A DNA stretch of 64,000 nt from Apoderus coryli (taxonomy: Eukaryota; Arthropoda; Insecta; Coleoptera; Attelabidae): assembly GCA_911728435.2 (NCBI GenBank), contig OU452209.1:10832869-10896868 (forward strand), in the 5' to 3' direction. This document shows, in pieces, positions 46,401 to 55,800 of this stretch. Each line of letters starts with the position of its first letter. The stretch's first letter is position 1. The position numbers and the translations under genes are program-made. The notes under the pieces were generated by a model that did not search any database, was not told the origin of the DNA, and saw nothing but the letters and a program-made list of their open reading frames with translations.

Positions 46401-49400
46401 CAAATTAACACCAGAGTTGCTTGATTTTCCAAATATCTCAAAAACAAATTATTTTTTCCAAATTTTATAAGAGTTAAAAAATAATCACAAATACAGTAAC
46501 CTATAAAAACTTAATTTAAAAGTCATCGACGTACGTAATAAAAACTTGGGGGGGTCAATGGGTACTGAACATCCCGTATTTTGGCTATTAAGACATTGTT
46601 TTGTGTGTTGTTTTTTTGGAAAGAAGTAGCTCTTTATGCTGAAGCAACACACAAAATTTGAATCAATACCTCAATAAATACTAGAATTATTTAAAAATAA
46701 TGGTTTTAAATTTTCAACTTTGACGCCCTGTATATCGAACATGGAGGGCTAAAATGAAAAATTACATGTTAAAACTCATAGTATTTTAGCTCAAGGAGTC
46801 TGTGGTCTGTGGTCAGGAACTGTGTGCTGTGAGTCGAGGCGCGTGTTGTATCGTCGTACTTTTTATTATGACATGTTTAAGGCTGTTGTCGATTATTATA
46901 GTGTCGGGCCAGAGAATGACCTCTCTGCTCGGCACTCTTGGCGAGTCGTACTGCCTGTAGCCACAACAGTGCGACAACTAAATGGACGACTTTGATATCG
47001 TTATACGTCGCATCAGAGGGCCTCCATCCCATGCCCTTGAGCGTCTTCTATGATGCGAACCCACCATGTTACTCACACATCCATTGACACCCCAGCAACA
47101 GATTGCAGCAGTGCTGGAGTCTCCAGTCGTTGTAGACACTATGCCATTGGGTCGAACTTCAGCTTCTGTCAGGGGTCGTGTGATTGCTGATGTGCCGCAG
47201 CATTACCACGTTAAAAAATCTCACGCAGAAGCGTATTCCAACAACGGAGATCGCCGAGTCGCGACGGGAGCAGGATTGTGTGATCTGGTAGTTCCTAGTG
47301 AGAAACTGGCACGTAGGCCGCGAGTGTGTGACCGGTGAATGGTGGTGATTGGGTGTGTCAATTTTGTGACAAGGTTTGCGGCTTCAAGATCGGTCTGTTT
47401 AGCCATTTTAGAGTTCATAACAGAAATCCCTGAGAATGAATAATTCATACACGTGAGTGAATGCTGATAATGTCGATTATTAAAGAGAAACTTTGTTAAT
47501 TAGAAGTGTCCAGAAAAAGGAACAGTTTTATTTACAAAAAAGTAGTATCATCATGGAAAAAAGGGCGGGAGATACCCAAAATGTTCAAACACCTGTCGTG
47601 TCAGTGCGATCACGGTGGTGGCGCGGATAGTGAATGGACCGTGCTTCCGGCCGAGTCGGTAGTTTGCCTATGCCAGTAGCTATAGACTAAATACTCATGG
47701 GTGCTGGCGGCTGTCAGTCGTAAAGGTCAATCATAAAGAAAAAAATCATGGAAAAAAGTTAGGATTTCAGATAAGGTAATTTTCACTCTTTTCTAAGTGA
47801 CAAAATGATTTTGTGGCGTAAAATGTATTTTACTGGAACTGAACTCATAGCACGCAAACGGTTAAACCGTTTTTAGATACCACTTTGCATTACAAGACTC
47901 AAATGCATGGTGCTCTCGTTGGTATTATAACAACTAAATTTACCAATTGTTAATAGTAATTTAGCCAGCAGGAGTATTCGGGCCTGGTAACAAATACTCA
48001 GGATCAATCGGAATATACCTAATACCCCAGAGCCTTCCAAGCGAAAATTGACACAATGGATAGATCCGTACAATTTACTATCGGAAGTGCTACTGCGATC
48101 CACTATGATATCCGGCGACCATATTGGCACTTAGTTCATATGTCATCAGCACAAAAAAGGTGTGGAAATGCTTAAAAGGTCTTAACGAGCTTAGCAAGTT
48201 CCCCGTGTTTGGATACCCAGACATTCTGGCACCAGGGGAAACGAATAAGCCAATAAGTTAGCAATAAAGGGGGTGTCAAACCCTTTTGTAGGGCCTCAAC
48301 CGTTATGCGTCTTAGGGAAACACACCTACAAGGAATAGTTCAGAATTAAGGAGGAAACAGACAGAGCAATACTCTTCCTGGACTGATACGCTCCAAGAAA
48401 TTCCTTGGAAACTTCAATCATGAAAGATCCAAAATCTGTTTGGGCCTTAGGAAACACATGGCAAGATTAGGCCTAGAAGACAACGACGAATGCAGATTCT
48501 GTAGGGAGGACGAAGAGTCTACCTAGTAACAGAATGCACCGCTATCAGAAGTCAACGCCATCAGAAAGCTCTGCCTCTAGATCCATATGGGAATAATGTA
48601 TAGTAGGGTGGGCCGAAAAAATAGTTTTTTTTTTTTAATTTTTGGAATTTCGTTTTGGAATAGCGCACAAAAGATGCCTTTTGTTGTTCCAAAAAATATT
48701 ATTATTATTATAAGTTAAGTTTTATTAACTTTTTTTTTTTTTGTAATAACAAAATGCAACTGTGAAATGGGCTTGTTTAACAAAACAAGACTTAAAATCC
48801 GAGAGTTTGTCTGTCAACCACTATACTTTCACCAGACGGCCGTTTCGTCGATCCACGACTCATCAGTGGTGATCGGTCAGTAGTTGACAGCCAAACTCTC
48901 GTAAATAATGTGGTATATACCACAAACGGTACAGAGATGTAAAAGGATGTGTTTGGCGACATCTAGTTTTATTGTTGGTAGTACGCCGAGGGAACAACAG
49001 TTCCTATTTCGGCTGCCTGGGAGGTCTCTGACCCCATAGAGCAACTACCAACACATAGACGCGCCGATACTCCCTTAAGCGGGATCGCATATATTTGAAA
49101 TGGGCTTGTTTAACAAAACAAGACTTAAAATCCGAGAGTTTGTCTGTCAACCACTATACTTTCACCAGACGGCCGTTTCGTCGATCCACGACTCATCAGT
49201 GGTGATCGGTCAGTAGTTGACAGCCAAACTCTCGTAAATAATGTGGTATATACGTCTATGTGTTGGTAGTTGCTTTATGGGGTCAGAGACCTCCCAGGCA
49301 GCCGAAATAGGAACTGTTGTTCGCTCGGCGTACTACCAACAATAAAACTAGATGTCGCCAAACACATCCTTTTACATCTCTGTACCGTTTGTGGTATATA

Positions 49401-52400
49401 CCACATTTAATTCATCCATAAAATCTTTGGTAATTACACTACACAAATAATATAAGTTAAAACTTATAATACCTGGACGTGGGATTTTCTTCCATGTTCA
49501 ACGCCACCAACTTTTAATTTTCTTGAATCGTACACGACTTTGGCGATCTTTATGTTCATGCCAACTATTAGTATCACAGGAATGATGAGTGTTATGAAAG
49601 TATCCAAGAAATTTCCGACATTTGCCAATAACCAATACCGAGGTAACATTCCACAATGTATCTGGTCATCTTGCTCCAAAATACCTTTAAATTTTAATCT
49701 AATTTTAAAAACTATTGAATATAAATTGCTTTCGGAAATTTCTAAATTAAGAAATGATCCAAATCTAGACAATTAAAAGTCTTCTGAATCAGACACTAAA
49801 TTTTTAGAAAATAGTTACCACTTTATATCGGGTGTCCCACGAGGAAACGCTTGCATAATTTGTTAGGTTCTAATGTACAAAAAAGGTATCTCACCTGTTA
49901 TTCCCAGAAAATGTATTTGTGTTATAAATGCAATGCAAACAATCACAACAACGACTTTTTTCGCTCTGTTGACAGTGCACATATATTGTCTACGCAGTGG
50001 ATACTGCACCGCTATAAATCGTTCAGTCGTAAAAGCAACGATCAACCAGACATCCAGAAAAGCACATACTGAACCAATGTAAACAAATATTTGACAGAAG
50101 CCTGTAAGGATCAAAAACAGTAAAGACCGTCATTATTTTGAATTTAGAAATTATATTTTTAAATCTATAAAACAGCCAGTTTATATTTTGGTACAACGGG
50201 TCTTTTTTTCCTTAAAATTAGCCATATGGCTTATTTATGTTTCATTCTAAAATTTACTATAGTTCTGTGGAATGGAAGTACCTATTTGGTGAGCTCTTCT
50301 GAGTTTTCGGATGCAAGTTAACGACTTTGAACGAGTTAGATTCATTACTCGGTTTGAAAGATTGTATATTTCAGCTCAAAAAACCTTCTGGAGAAATGCA
50401 GAGATACTACTTTTAAAAATGGCACAGTCAAAGTTTAACTGACTTGGATAATATTAGAAGTCTATGAAATCCTCTTTCTTCTTCTGAATTATTGTGTAAG
50501 GTTTCTGTCGATTTACTTCTAATAAAAAGCGGAGATGTGAGACCGGTGAATGTTATTCTATTTTGCTCAATGACCTCTCTATAGCGCTATGTATAACGTC
50601 GACATCTTGAATGCAAGAGTGACCTGGACCCGAAAATTTAATCGTTATTTTTTGTAAGTTCTGGTGCATTTGGACTAGATACATTAGAGCTTAACTCAAA
50701 AGACTATCTTTATTTTATGAGACACAACTAAAAATAAAATTATTTCTGTAAATTCTGAATGGTCTGCCAGTACTCTGTGCATAAACTACCTGCTTATTTT
50801 ATCAGAATAAAGAAATTAACACAAACTTAAAATATTATAACAAGATTGTATGTTGCAACATAGAACCATGTAATACTTTTATAATAAATATTTATTAATT
50901 ACAAAGTTCTATGTTTTAACATACACCCTTGTTATACCCAAAACGCAAAATATCTTTCTACATAAATCCTTGATTTTCTCATGATAACTAAGGTTCTATG
51001 ATGGACAATTTTCAAAAGAAAATAGGCTTTTCCTGTCAAAACGAACGAATTTCGATCACCGTTTGACACGAACAACTAAAACGACGCGAAGAATAAAGAA
51101 AGAAGACAACGCTAATCCGAACAACAAGAGAAAAAACGATTAGTAGGCAAAAGAAAGCTACGTGAAGCTGAGAACGAAGAATTTTTACGAGAATTAGATA
51201 CATCCAAAGAAGAAGAAATATAACGACGCGAAGCTGAGAAAAAATAAGACAACGTGTATCTGAGAAAAGGAAGAATGAACATGGCAACAAGAGGAAAGAA
51301 TATTACGCGAAAATGAAAATCAAGAAGAAAGAAAACGACAAGAAGACGAATAGCAACAGCACAACGCATACAAACCAGAATTATTACAACTCCGGACACA
51401 ATCCTGACAAAAATGAAAAAAAGCAAAGCTGTGAGATTATTTGATCAAATGCAACCACAGATACCAATATGAAATGGTGAAAAAAGTAATCGAACAAAAA
51501 CAGGAATTAAAAGTGACGATTATATGACCAAAGAAGGATTAGAAGAAATTAGTAAGAAAGTACAACAAGGATACAAGAAGTGACAATCAATAATAAAGAA
51601 GTATTAAAAGATACCAGGTAGAAAGAAATCGAAGAGAAAGAATTGGCACAAATGTAGCAAGCCATTTCCAAAGGTAACTAGTCGAAACCGTTATCTATAC
51701 TAGTAGTAAATACTAAATACTAAATATTTTAGTAAATGGAACCAAGAAGCTAAAACAGTGGCCAAAGTCCTGGTAGAAAATTTCATCTGTAGATTTATCG
51801 TTCTTTCAGAACTTCATTCTGGCCGAAGAATAACTTTTAAATCTGCACGATTTCAAAGAGTGAGTGAGAGTGTAGATTAATTGCCATAACAATTTCAAAC
51901 TAGTTTTTTTTTGCGCGTTCACAATACAAGTAAAAATAAATGTGCACGGAGCCTTATTCTTCACGTTCACAGACAATTTCTTAATAACCAGAACAGCTAC
52001 GCTGAGCAACAAACAGTCTAGGTTTGGGCCATAAACGATGATCTTTTTTAGTACTGTACCGGTAAAGTTACATCGACCACATGTCGCTTACTACAAAACG
52101 GCAGTGATGATTTAACACAACGGATTTCAGTTTTTTCCAGGCACTGCTAACACCAAGAGAAAACACATCCTTGATACACCAATCCATTACTCTAAACAAT
52201 GTCCAATGAGAGACGGTATAGAAACACAAAATAATAGTCTTGATTTCGACAAGACAGACAATTTCAAACAAGCCTGCACAACCAGAATCAATATTGTGAA
52301 ATCACTTTCCCATTTCGAGTGGGGTGCTGATGAACAATCTGTATGGCTTATACAGGGTGTTGTAGAAATTTTTTTGCAACTAATAAATTCGATAATTATT

Positions 52401-54596
52401 TCAAAAAGTTTAAATGAATGTTCATTAAAAATGTTTTATTAAAAAATACTACGGTAATTAAAAATTGAAATTTCTATTAAATTAGTTTGATTATTACCTA
52501 TATTTTTCAGAATCACCTGGTACACATATTTCTACTCGATACACCTACCTAAATATTATTTATTGTTTTTCAAAATTCTAATGTATTTCTTTATTTGTTT
52601 CCCCATCAAATTTGTATTTGATTTTCATAAATATCATTTTGAAACTATGAGCCTACTCAAGGACAATTTAATAGGTACCGTATGCTGTCCAGATTTTTTG
52701 GAAGCGGTCACTATTCGTTCTGGTGTTCTGCAAAGCAGGTTCTGTGTCCAGCTGATTTGGTTGTTAAAGTTCAAAATATATTACATTATTTGAATTCAAT
52801 AAATTTTTCAAAGACAGTCCGTCCAGCTTATCACGACACACTTCCGTACCAGGTTGATTCAAGAAACATTACGTATAATTACCAGTATCAACAACAGATG
52901 AAGGTTTTGTTTGATTGTTTTTGTTTGGTATTTAATCTTTTTTTGCGATTTTTCAAATTGATTGTTTCCATTAGAAGAGAAACAAAGTGAAATAATAACA
53001 TTTACATCATAGTAGGATATACAAATTTTCCTTAAAAGAAAATCTGTAATTTCTTATGTGTTTAATATTAGTTTAAAAATGTAGAAGAAATTCATGAATT
53101 TCACGTAAACAATATTTACAATAGTACTTTTTCTCGTTTTCTTATTCATATTTTATTTTTTTTATTATTTAAAAACAATAATAATAATAACCCACGGCCT
53201 AATGCCTCCAGACCAAGAGCTGCCGTCGCCTGTGTGGAGTAATTTTATGCCATGAAATGTTAGCAAATTAATTGGAGAATAATTATGCCACATTATTTCA
53301 AAAAGACGTGGCAATATTCAGGTCATTTTATGAAAAAAAAAAAATCCCATAAATATACGTCCGGAAAAGCATTGTTTCCAAGATACAAGATATTAAAGTT
53401 TTTTTTTTTTTGTAAATAACGGTTTTTTAATCTCTCCAGCTCTACCGTCCTTGCTGTATTTGGCATTCCTGAATGCTTTCGAAAAATTTTCTATCAGGAG
53501 CCATACGCTGAGGAAATCTTGTAGTGTACAACCGCTTAACTTCTAATGCATTGCAATCCGTGAGTCCATAAATGAAGTGCAAGTCGGTCATCTCGGCCTT
53601 TTTATAGTGATTCATGTTAAGGGACTTAAACAAATTTGACATATGATTGGCGCAGTCAACTAACATCAACGTTACTGATTTTTATTCGAAAATATTCTTG
53701 GTATGTTGCAAAATGTTGTAAATTTTTATCTCGTAAACGAAGCAACCTATGAAATGATATAAGAGATAAAAGAGGTATAGTTTTAGTTGCTTTATCTCAA
53801 GACAATATCGAAATTAAATTACAGTCATTGGCGTACATTTTTTTGTCAATAATTTTTATTAAGTTGCCCCTCTAACGCCACTGAACTTAATAATTTTGAT
53901 TTAGTTACGGCCATATATCCTCCATATTTCTAGCAATAACCCTGCCAAATTTCAAAGAAATCGGTATGGAGATATTTGACTGAATTAAAAAAACAAAACA
54001 AATATTTACAAAAAAACTTTAACACCTTGTATATTAAGAACAATGCATTTGCAGACGTATGCGTTTATGCATAAAATGACCGAAGAAATCATCCCCTTAA
54101 ATATCGCAGCGTCTTTTTGAAACACCCTGTATATGTAGTAACATATTTTAACCGTTCAATCCCAAAAATCTAGAAGTGATAACCGATCCTTATGTGAGAT
54201 ATTTTGGATCTTGTTAAGTGATATTTTTGAACCTATTTATTTTAATAAATCGCAAATCACTGATGATAGGTGTTTGGATATTAGCGAAATATATTTCGCT
54301 GATATCCAAACACACACACACACAGGTATTATAAAAAAAAGTGTTTATTAAGATATATCTTAATAAACACTTTTTTTTTATAATACCTACTAAACAACAA
54401 GCAAGGTGATGAAAACTTAACATTAGGAACCTACCATCTAGATGAAAAAGCTCAAACACCTCGTTGAAGCTGCAATAGATCACGAATACAACCATCAGGT
54501 ATACAAAGTCAGTAGCTGCTAGTGCTGCTAGGTAATAACTGGAACTGCGGAGCTTCAGGTGTGTTGTTAATAAGACCAAGATGGATAGAATATTCC
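40480..54596 (-). CDS. Class A neuropeptide-type GPCR (TRH-receptor-like), partial, five exons
   Basis: Minus-strand exons with matching phases: A 54596-54435 (end of TM1 with Asn after Gly, TM2 with LAALAATD), B 50101-49895 (GFCQIFVYIG, TM3, ERF in place of DRY, QYMCTVNRAKKVV, TM4), C 49684-49473 (ECL2 Cys in IHCGMLP, TM5 with LIIPVILIVGMN), D 43146-43047 (Ser-rich third loop), E 40579-40480 (basic loop end, TM6 with KMLLLVSTSFIILNVP). All borders are GT/AG. The stretch after ERF resembles vertebrate TRH receptors and their insect relatives. It is a plasma-membrane receptor for an unknown peptide. The first exon (N terminus, TM1) and the TM7 exon were not found, so the ends are open. The introns carry most of the region's transposons. 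Confidence 0.75.
40857..41003. mobile_element. Palindromic MITE of about 145 bp
   Basis: GTTAAATAGCCTGTTTTATT on the left pairs with AATAGAAGAGGCTATTTAAC on the right. The arms are about 50 bp. Confidence 0.6.
41004..42200. other. GPCR intron, mostly unassigned
   Basis: AACACCCGGTATA near 41078 resembles a CAGGGTGTT element end. A GC-rich patch at about 42050-42150 precedes the Harbinger fragment. No gene was seen. Confidence 0.4.
42225..42540 (+). pseudogene. PIF/Harbinger nuclease N-terminal fragment
   Basis: The plus strand reads EERKKRKRRWWTTPILKKKD, then LSLAENSQLKHFCRMSSEDF, EFILNLVGPKIEKLDTN and a stop, then further similarity to about 42540. W.....LF.R......F..F.RM....F..LL..V.P.I.K.DT is the conserved lead of HARBI1-like nucleases. 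The DDE domain is absent. The GC-rich GGTGCGTCCAGACTGACCGC stretch upstream may be its TIR. Confidence 0.6.
43190..43262 (-). pseudogene. Short Tc1/mariner-type transposase remnant
   Basis: The minus strand reads GPVNWPSHSPDITP, the third-Asp region of an IS630-type transposase. It is interrupted by the TA insertion of the element at 43271, so it is the older of the two. Confidence 0.5.
43943..44150 (-). pseudogene. Transposase C-terminal part of the split mariner-type element
   Basis: TPLDYSV then a stop, then GCMKDIVYKVPILSENHLI and on to GGHIEQFL. It holds the third catalytic Asp (PLDY). The Trp expected after SV is a stop. Confidence 0.65.
44160..46215 (+). mobile_element. LINE with intact RT ORF, inserted in a mariner transposase
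   Basis: The ORF 44229-46082 (617 codons) is uninterrupted. Its order is a Lys/Arg-rich linker, AKVVPIFKKKDPHNIENYRG, FFDYSRAFETVNHERIL, GVPQGSTLGPLLF, ITLFADDTSAMV (catalytic) and a thumb and C-terminal region with KFLGVEVDSLLSW. The upstream frame also reads linker sequence, so the endonuclease was lost by 5' truncation. After the stop come a short UTR, GAATAAAGACT and a (ATGATT)n-like tail to about 46233. This is the best-preserved LINE in the window. Confidence 0.85.
46200..46390 (-). pseudogene. Transposase middle part of the split mariner-type element
   Basis: The minus strand reads IWVQLDGAPAHFARNVRRYL, HENFPQHWIGRGQDAPVKWP, then PR before the LINE tail. It carries the second catalytic Asp (LDGAPAH). 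The LINE entered between WPPR and the SPDLTPLD motif. Confidence 0.7.
47335..47445 (+). mobile_element. RTE-like LINE C-terminal zinc finger fragment
   Basis: The plus strand reads GDWVCQFCDKVCGFKIGLFS then HFRVHN, the same terminal C2H2 as the fragment ending near 26720. Upstream RT is not recognisable. Confidence 0.55.
47450..48180. other. GPCR intron, unassigned
   Basis: Some short ORFs occur but none with a motif I recognise. Confidence 0.35.
48200..48600 (+). mobile_element. LINE RNase H and C-terminal fragment
   Basis: The plus strand reads HSGTRGNE and ANKLAIKG with an in-frame stop, then LRKHMARLGLEDNDECRFCR followed by EDEES. This is the end of RNase H and the CxxC tail typical of I/R1/Jockey-type LINEs. 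Confidence 0.6.
48800..48901 (-). ncRNA. Type I hammerhead ribozyme, dimer copy 1
   Basis: It is the reverse complement of the 24839 ribozyme with one base different (in the AAGGTATA loop, here AAAGTATA). The core CTGATGA, GTCG/CGAC stem II, GAAA and GTC triplet are complete. Cleavage is predicted between 48835 and 48834. Confidence 0.9.
49133..49234 (-). ncRNA. Type I hammerhead ribozyme, dimer copy 2
   Basis: Identical over 102 bases to the copy at 48800-48901. Cleavage is predicted between 49168 and 49167, so double cleavage would release a 333-nt RNA. Confidence 0.9.
50102..51055. other. GPCR intron, unassigned
   Basis: AT-rich DNA with no recognised element. Confidence 0.4.
51056..51650 (+). 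pseudogene. Decayed Glu/Lys/Arg-rich coiled-coil coding remnant
   Basis: A purine-rich plus strand encodes long E/K/R/Q-rich stretches in shifting frames, with repeated TACGTGAAGCTGAGAA-like units. A gag-type coiled coil of the gypsy remnant just downstream is possible. It is not identifiable to family. Confidence 0.35.
51735..51880 (+). pseudogene. Ty3/Gypsy integrase fragment
   Basis: The plus strand reads EAKTVAKVLVENFICRFIVL then SELHSGRRITFKSARFQRV. The family has SELHSDQGRNFES here, so the catalytic Asp has been lost. Fewer than 50 codons survive. Confidence 0.6.
52682..52990 (+). CDS. Unidentified ORF, 102 codons
   Basis: MLSRFFGSGHYSFWCSAKQV then LCPADLVVKVQNILHYL, ending KLIVSIRRETK. 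The middle has a codon-like composition unusual for this AT-rich DNA, and the last 30 residues look like read-through into non-coding DNA. I recognise no family. It may be an exon or a transposon piece. Confidence 0.25.
   Translation: MLSRFFGSGHYSFWCSAKQVLCPADLVVKVQNILHYLNSINFSKTVRPAYHDTLPYQVDSRNITYNYQYQQQMKVLFDCFCLVFNLFLRFFKLIVSIRRETK
53442..53640 (-). pseudogene. DUF4817-type helix-turn-helix fragment
   Basis: The minus strand reads MTDLHFIYGLTDCNALEVKR then LYTTRFPQRMAPDRKFFESI. The family pattern is HFIYG.A.GNA..A..LY..RFP.R..P....F..+. This domain is common at the start of insect IS630-type transposase ORFs. No catalytic part is next to it. Confidence 0.6.
54270..54313. repeat. 44-bp palindrome in a GPCR intron
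   Basis: GTGTTTGGATATTAGCGAAA is mirrored by TTTCGCTGATATCCAAACAC with one mismatch. Confidence 0.75.
54324..54388. repeat. 65-bp palindrome in a GPCR intron
   Basis: AGGTATTATAAAA is mirrored by TTTTATAATACCT around an AGATATATCT centre. One base differs in an A/T run. It follows a short (CA)n directly after the 44-bp palindrome and is about 45 bp from GPCR exon A. Confidence 0.75.
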
Positions 54597-54770
54597 CTGC
54601 AACAAAAATTATTTATTCACGAGAGTTCCATACATTTCTGCTAAAGCTTAAGCAGTTTTTCAAATCACTAATTATTTATATAGATACAGGGTGTTCCATT
54701 AACAATGAGACAACCGTTAACTAGAGATACTACAGGTCAAATAATGATGATTGAGCCTAACTTGCCTTAA

Positions 54771-54951
54771 TGAGATAAATTGACTTAATCATTGGATGGA
54801 TATGACGAAACAATGTTTTGGTGAAGATCCATAATTCACCCTGTATATTAATAATCAAAATAAGGAGACATTTTTTCATGGTCATTTGATAATCCCCTAA
54901 CGTGCCCCTACTTATGGTAGAAGTATGTACAGTTCCTCGTGACTCACCCTC
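54771..54951 (-). mobile_element. CAGGGTGAGTCACG-family element, right-end fragment
   Basis: It matches the last 180 bp of the right arm and ends GTGACTCACCCT. Confidence 0.7.
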
Positions 54952-55734
54952 TATATATTTATTTTAAATAATCAGATATCACTGATTCTTTACATTTTGG
55001 CGACACCGTCAGAGACTAAATTCTTGGTCTTTGTAGGTAAATATTTTTGTTATTGTTGGTCAATGTTTGTTAGATTTTATTGCCCATTATTAAAGGTTTT
55101 TTTATAATTGCTTTGTCTAAGAAATTCCCATGAAAAATGCCCGTGGCCGGTTAAAAGGGGTGGTCGCTATAGAGATGTAAAATAGTATAGGATTTTTCAA
55201 AAAAAGGGTCAGATAATTGGAAATAGGTCGTTATAGGGGGGTTTTACTGTATATTGAAATAATAGTTTTACCCACGCAATCTTAATAAATTATTAATACG
55301 ATATATTTTGTTAATAATTTCTCTGGGTTAGAAAATGAGAGTTACTAAAATGAAGAGCTACGTCATGAAAGCATGCTTTGACGGTGTTTAAACCACAGGT
55401 AATTGGATATTTTTAGCCTAAAGCGTTCGGTAGTTATATATGTACGTACGTAAATACAGTTACCACTCATTTACATTTAGTTTAGTTAATATTAAATACA
55501 ATCTATAATTATGTGTTATGTTGTGGGTTTGCTCGTGTCACAAAATCAATAGGTAATTTCTGAAAGGTTTGGCAAAACAAGTCTTTTGTTAAGTGATTTC
55601 CTTTAACGCCTATTAGCAATTTTCACTCACTTGAACGCACGTGCGTTTTCTAAAAATTAACAGAAAAATTTAACCTCAAAATGCTTTATAGCTTACATCG
55701 AGGTAACAATCCATTTATACAAAGCTGAGAGGTA
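54952..55734. other. Unassigned AT-rich DNA
   Basis: The GPCR first exon might be in this area but no signal was found. Confidence 0.35.
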
Positions 55735-55800
55735 GGGGAGCGCCGGGATGGTTTGGACAGCGGGAGGCATTGGACACATTCATATTTACCGCCAAATTAA

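Larger units (their letters stand above)
43271..46803. mobile_element. Long-TIR Tc1/mariner-type element split by a LINE
   Basis: The left end CAGGGTGTCCGG at 43271 follows TA. Inverted arms of about 430 bp (43310-43690 and 46425-46803) share ACGGGATGTTCAGTACCC, AGAAGTAGCTCTTTATGCT and CATGTTCGATATAC. The right arm stops about 40 bp short of the terminus, at 'ctgtggt'. The transposase is on the minus strand in two pieces around the LINE at 44160-46215. Confidence 0.75.
48768..49404 (-). mobile_element. Retrozyme-like head-to-tail dimer, 333-bp period
   Basis: Two units on the minus strand start AAATGGGCTTGTTTAACAAA at about 48770 and about 49098. Their hammerheads lie exactly 333 bp apart. 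Unit sequence matches the single copy at 24657-24974. In the second unit the part after the ribozyme (49252-49404) is inverted relative to the first. It sits between GPCR exons C and D, in the same orientation as that gene. Confidence 0.8.
52353..54129. mobile_element. CAGGGTGTT-ended TIR element carrying a DUF4817-type remnant
   Basis: Left CAGGGTGTTGTAGAAATTTT and right inverse CAGGGTGTTTCAAAAAGAC lie next to TA (52351-52352 and 54130-54131). The TIRs are short and diverged. A second CACCTTGTATA end-like motif at about 54026 suggests nesting. Confidence 0.45.

Noticed and set aside
48768..49404. Target-site duplication around the retrozyme dimer
   Set aside because: No convincing direct repeat was found; the inverted segment at the right end obscures the boundary.
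49540..50082. Three plus-strand ORFs over the GPCR exons
   Set aside because: The minus strand has GPCR motifs and correct splice sites; the plus-strand ORFs are shadows.
52068..52271. Minus-strand ORF with MDWCIKDVFSLGVSSAWKKL as a pogo/jerky fragment
   Set aside because: The resemblance to the middle of jerky-type proteins is weak and there is no catalytic motif.
54301..54325. (CA)n as a functional element
   Set aside because: Only about nine units; treated as a simple repeat between two palindromes.
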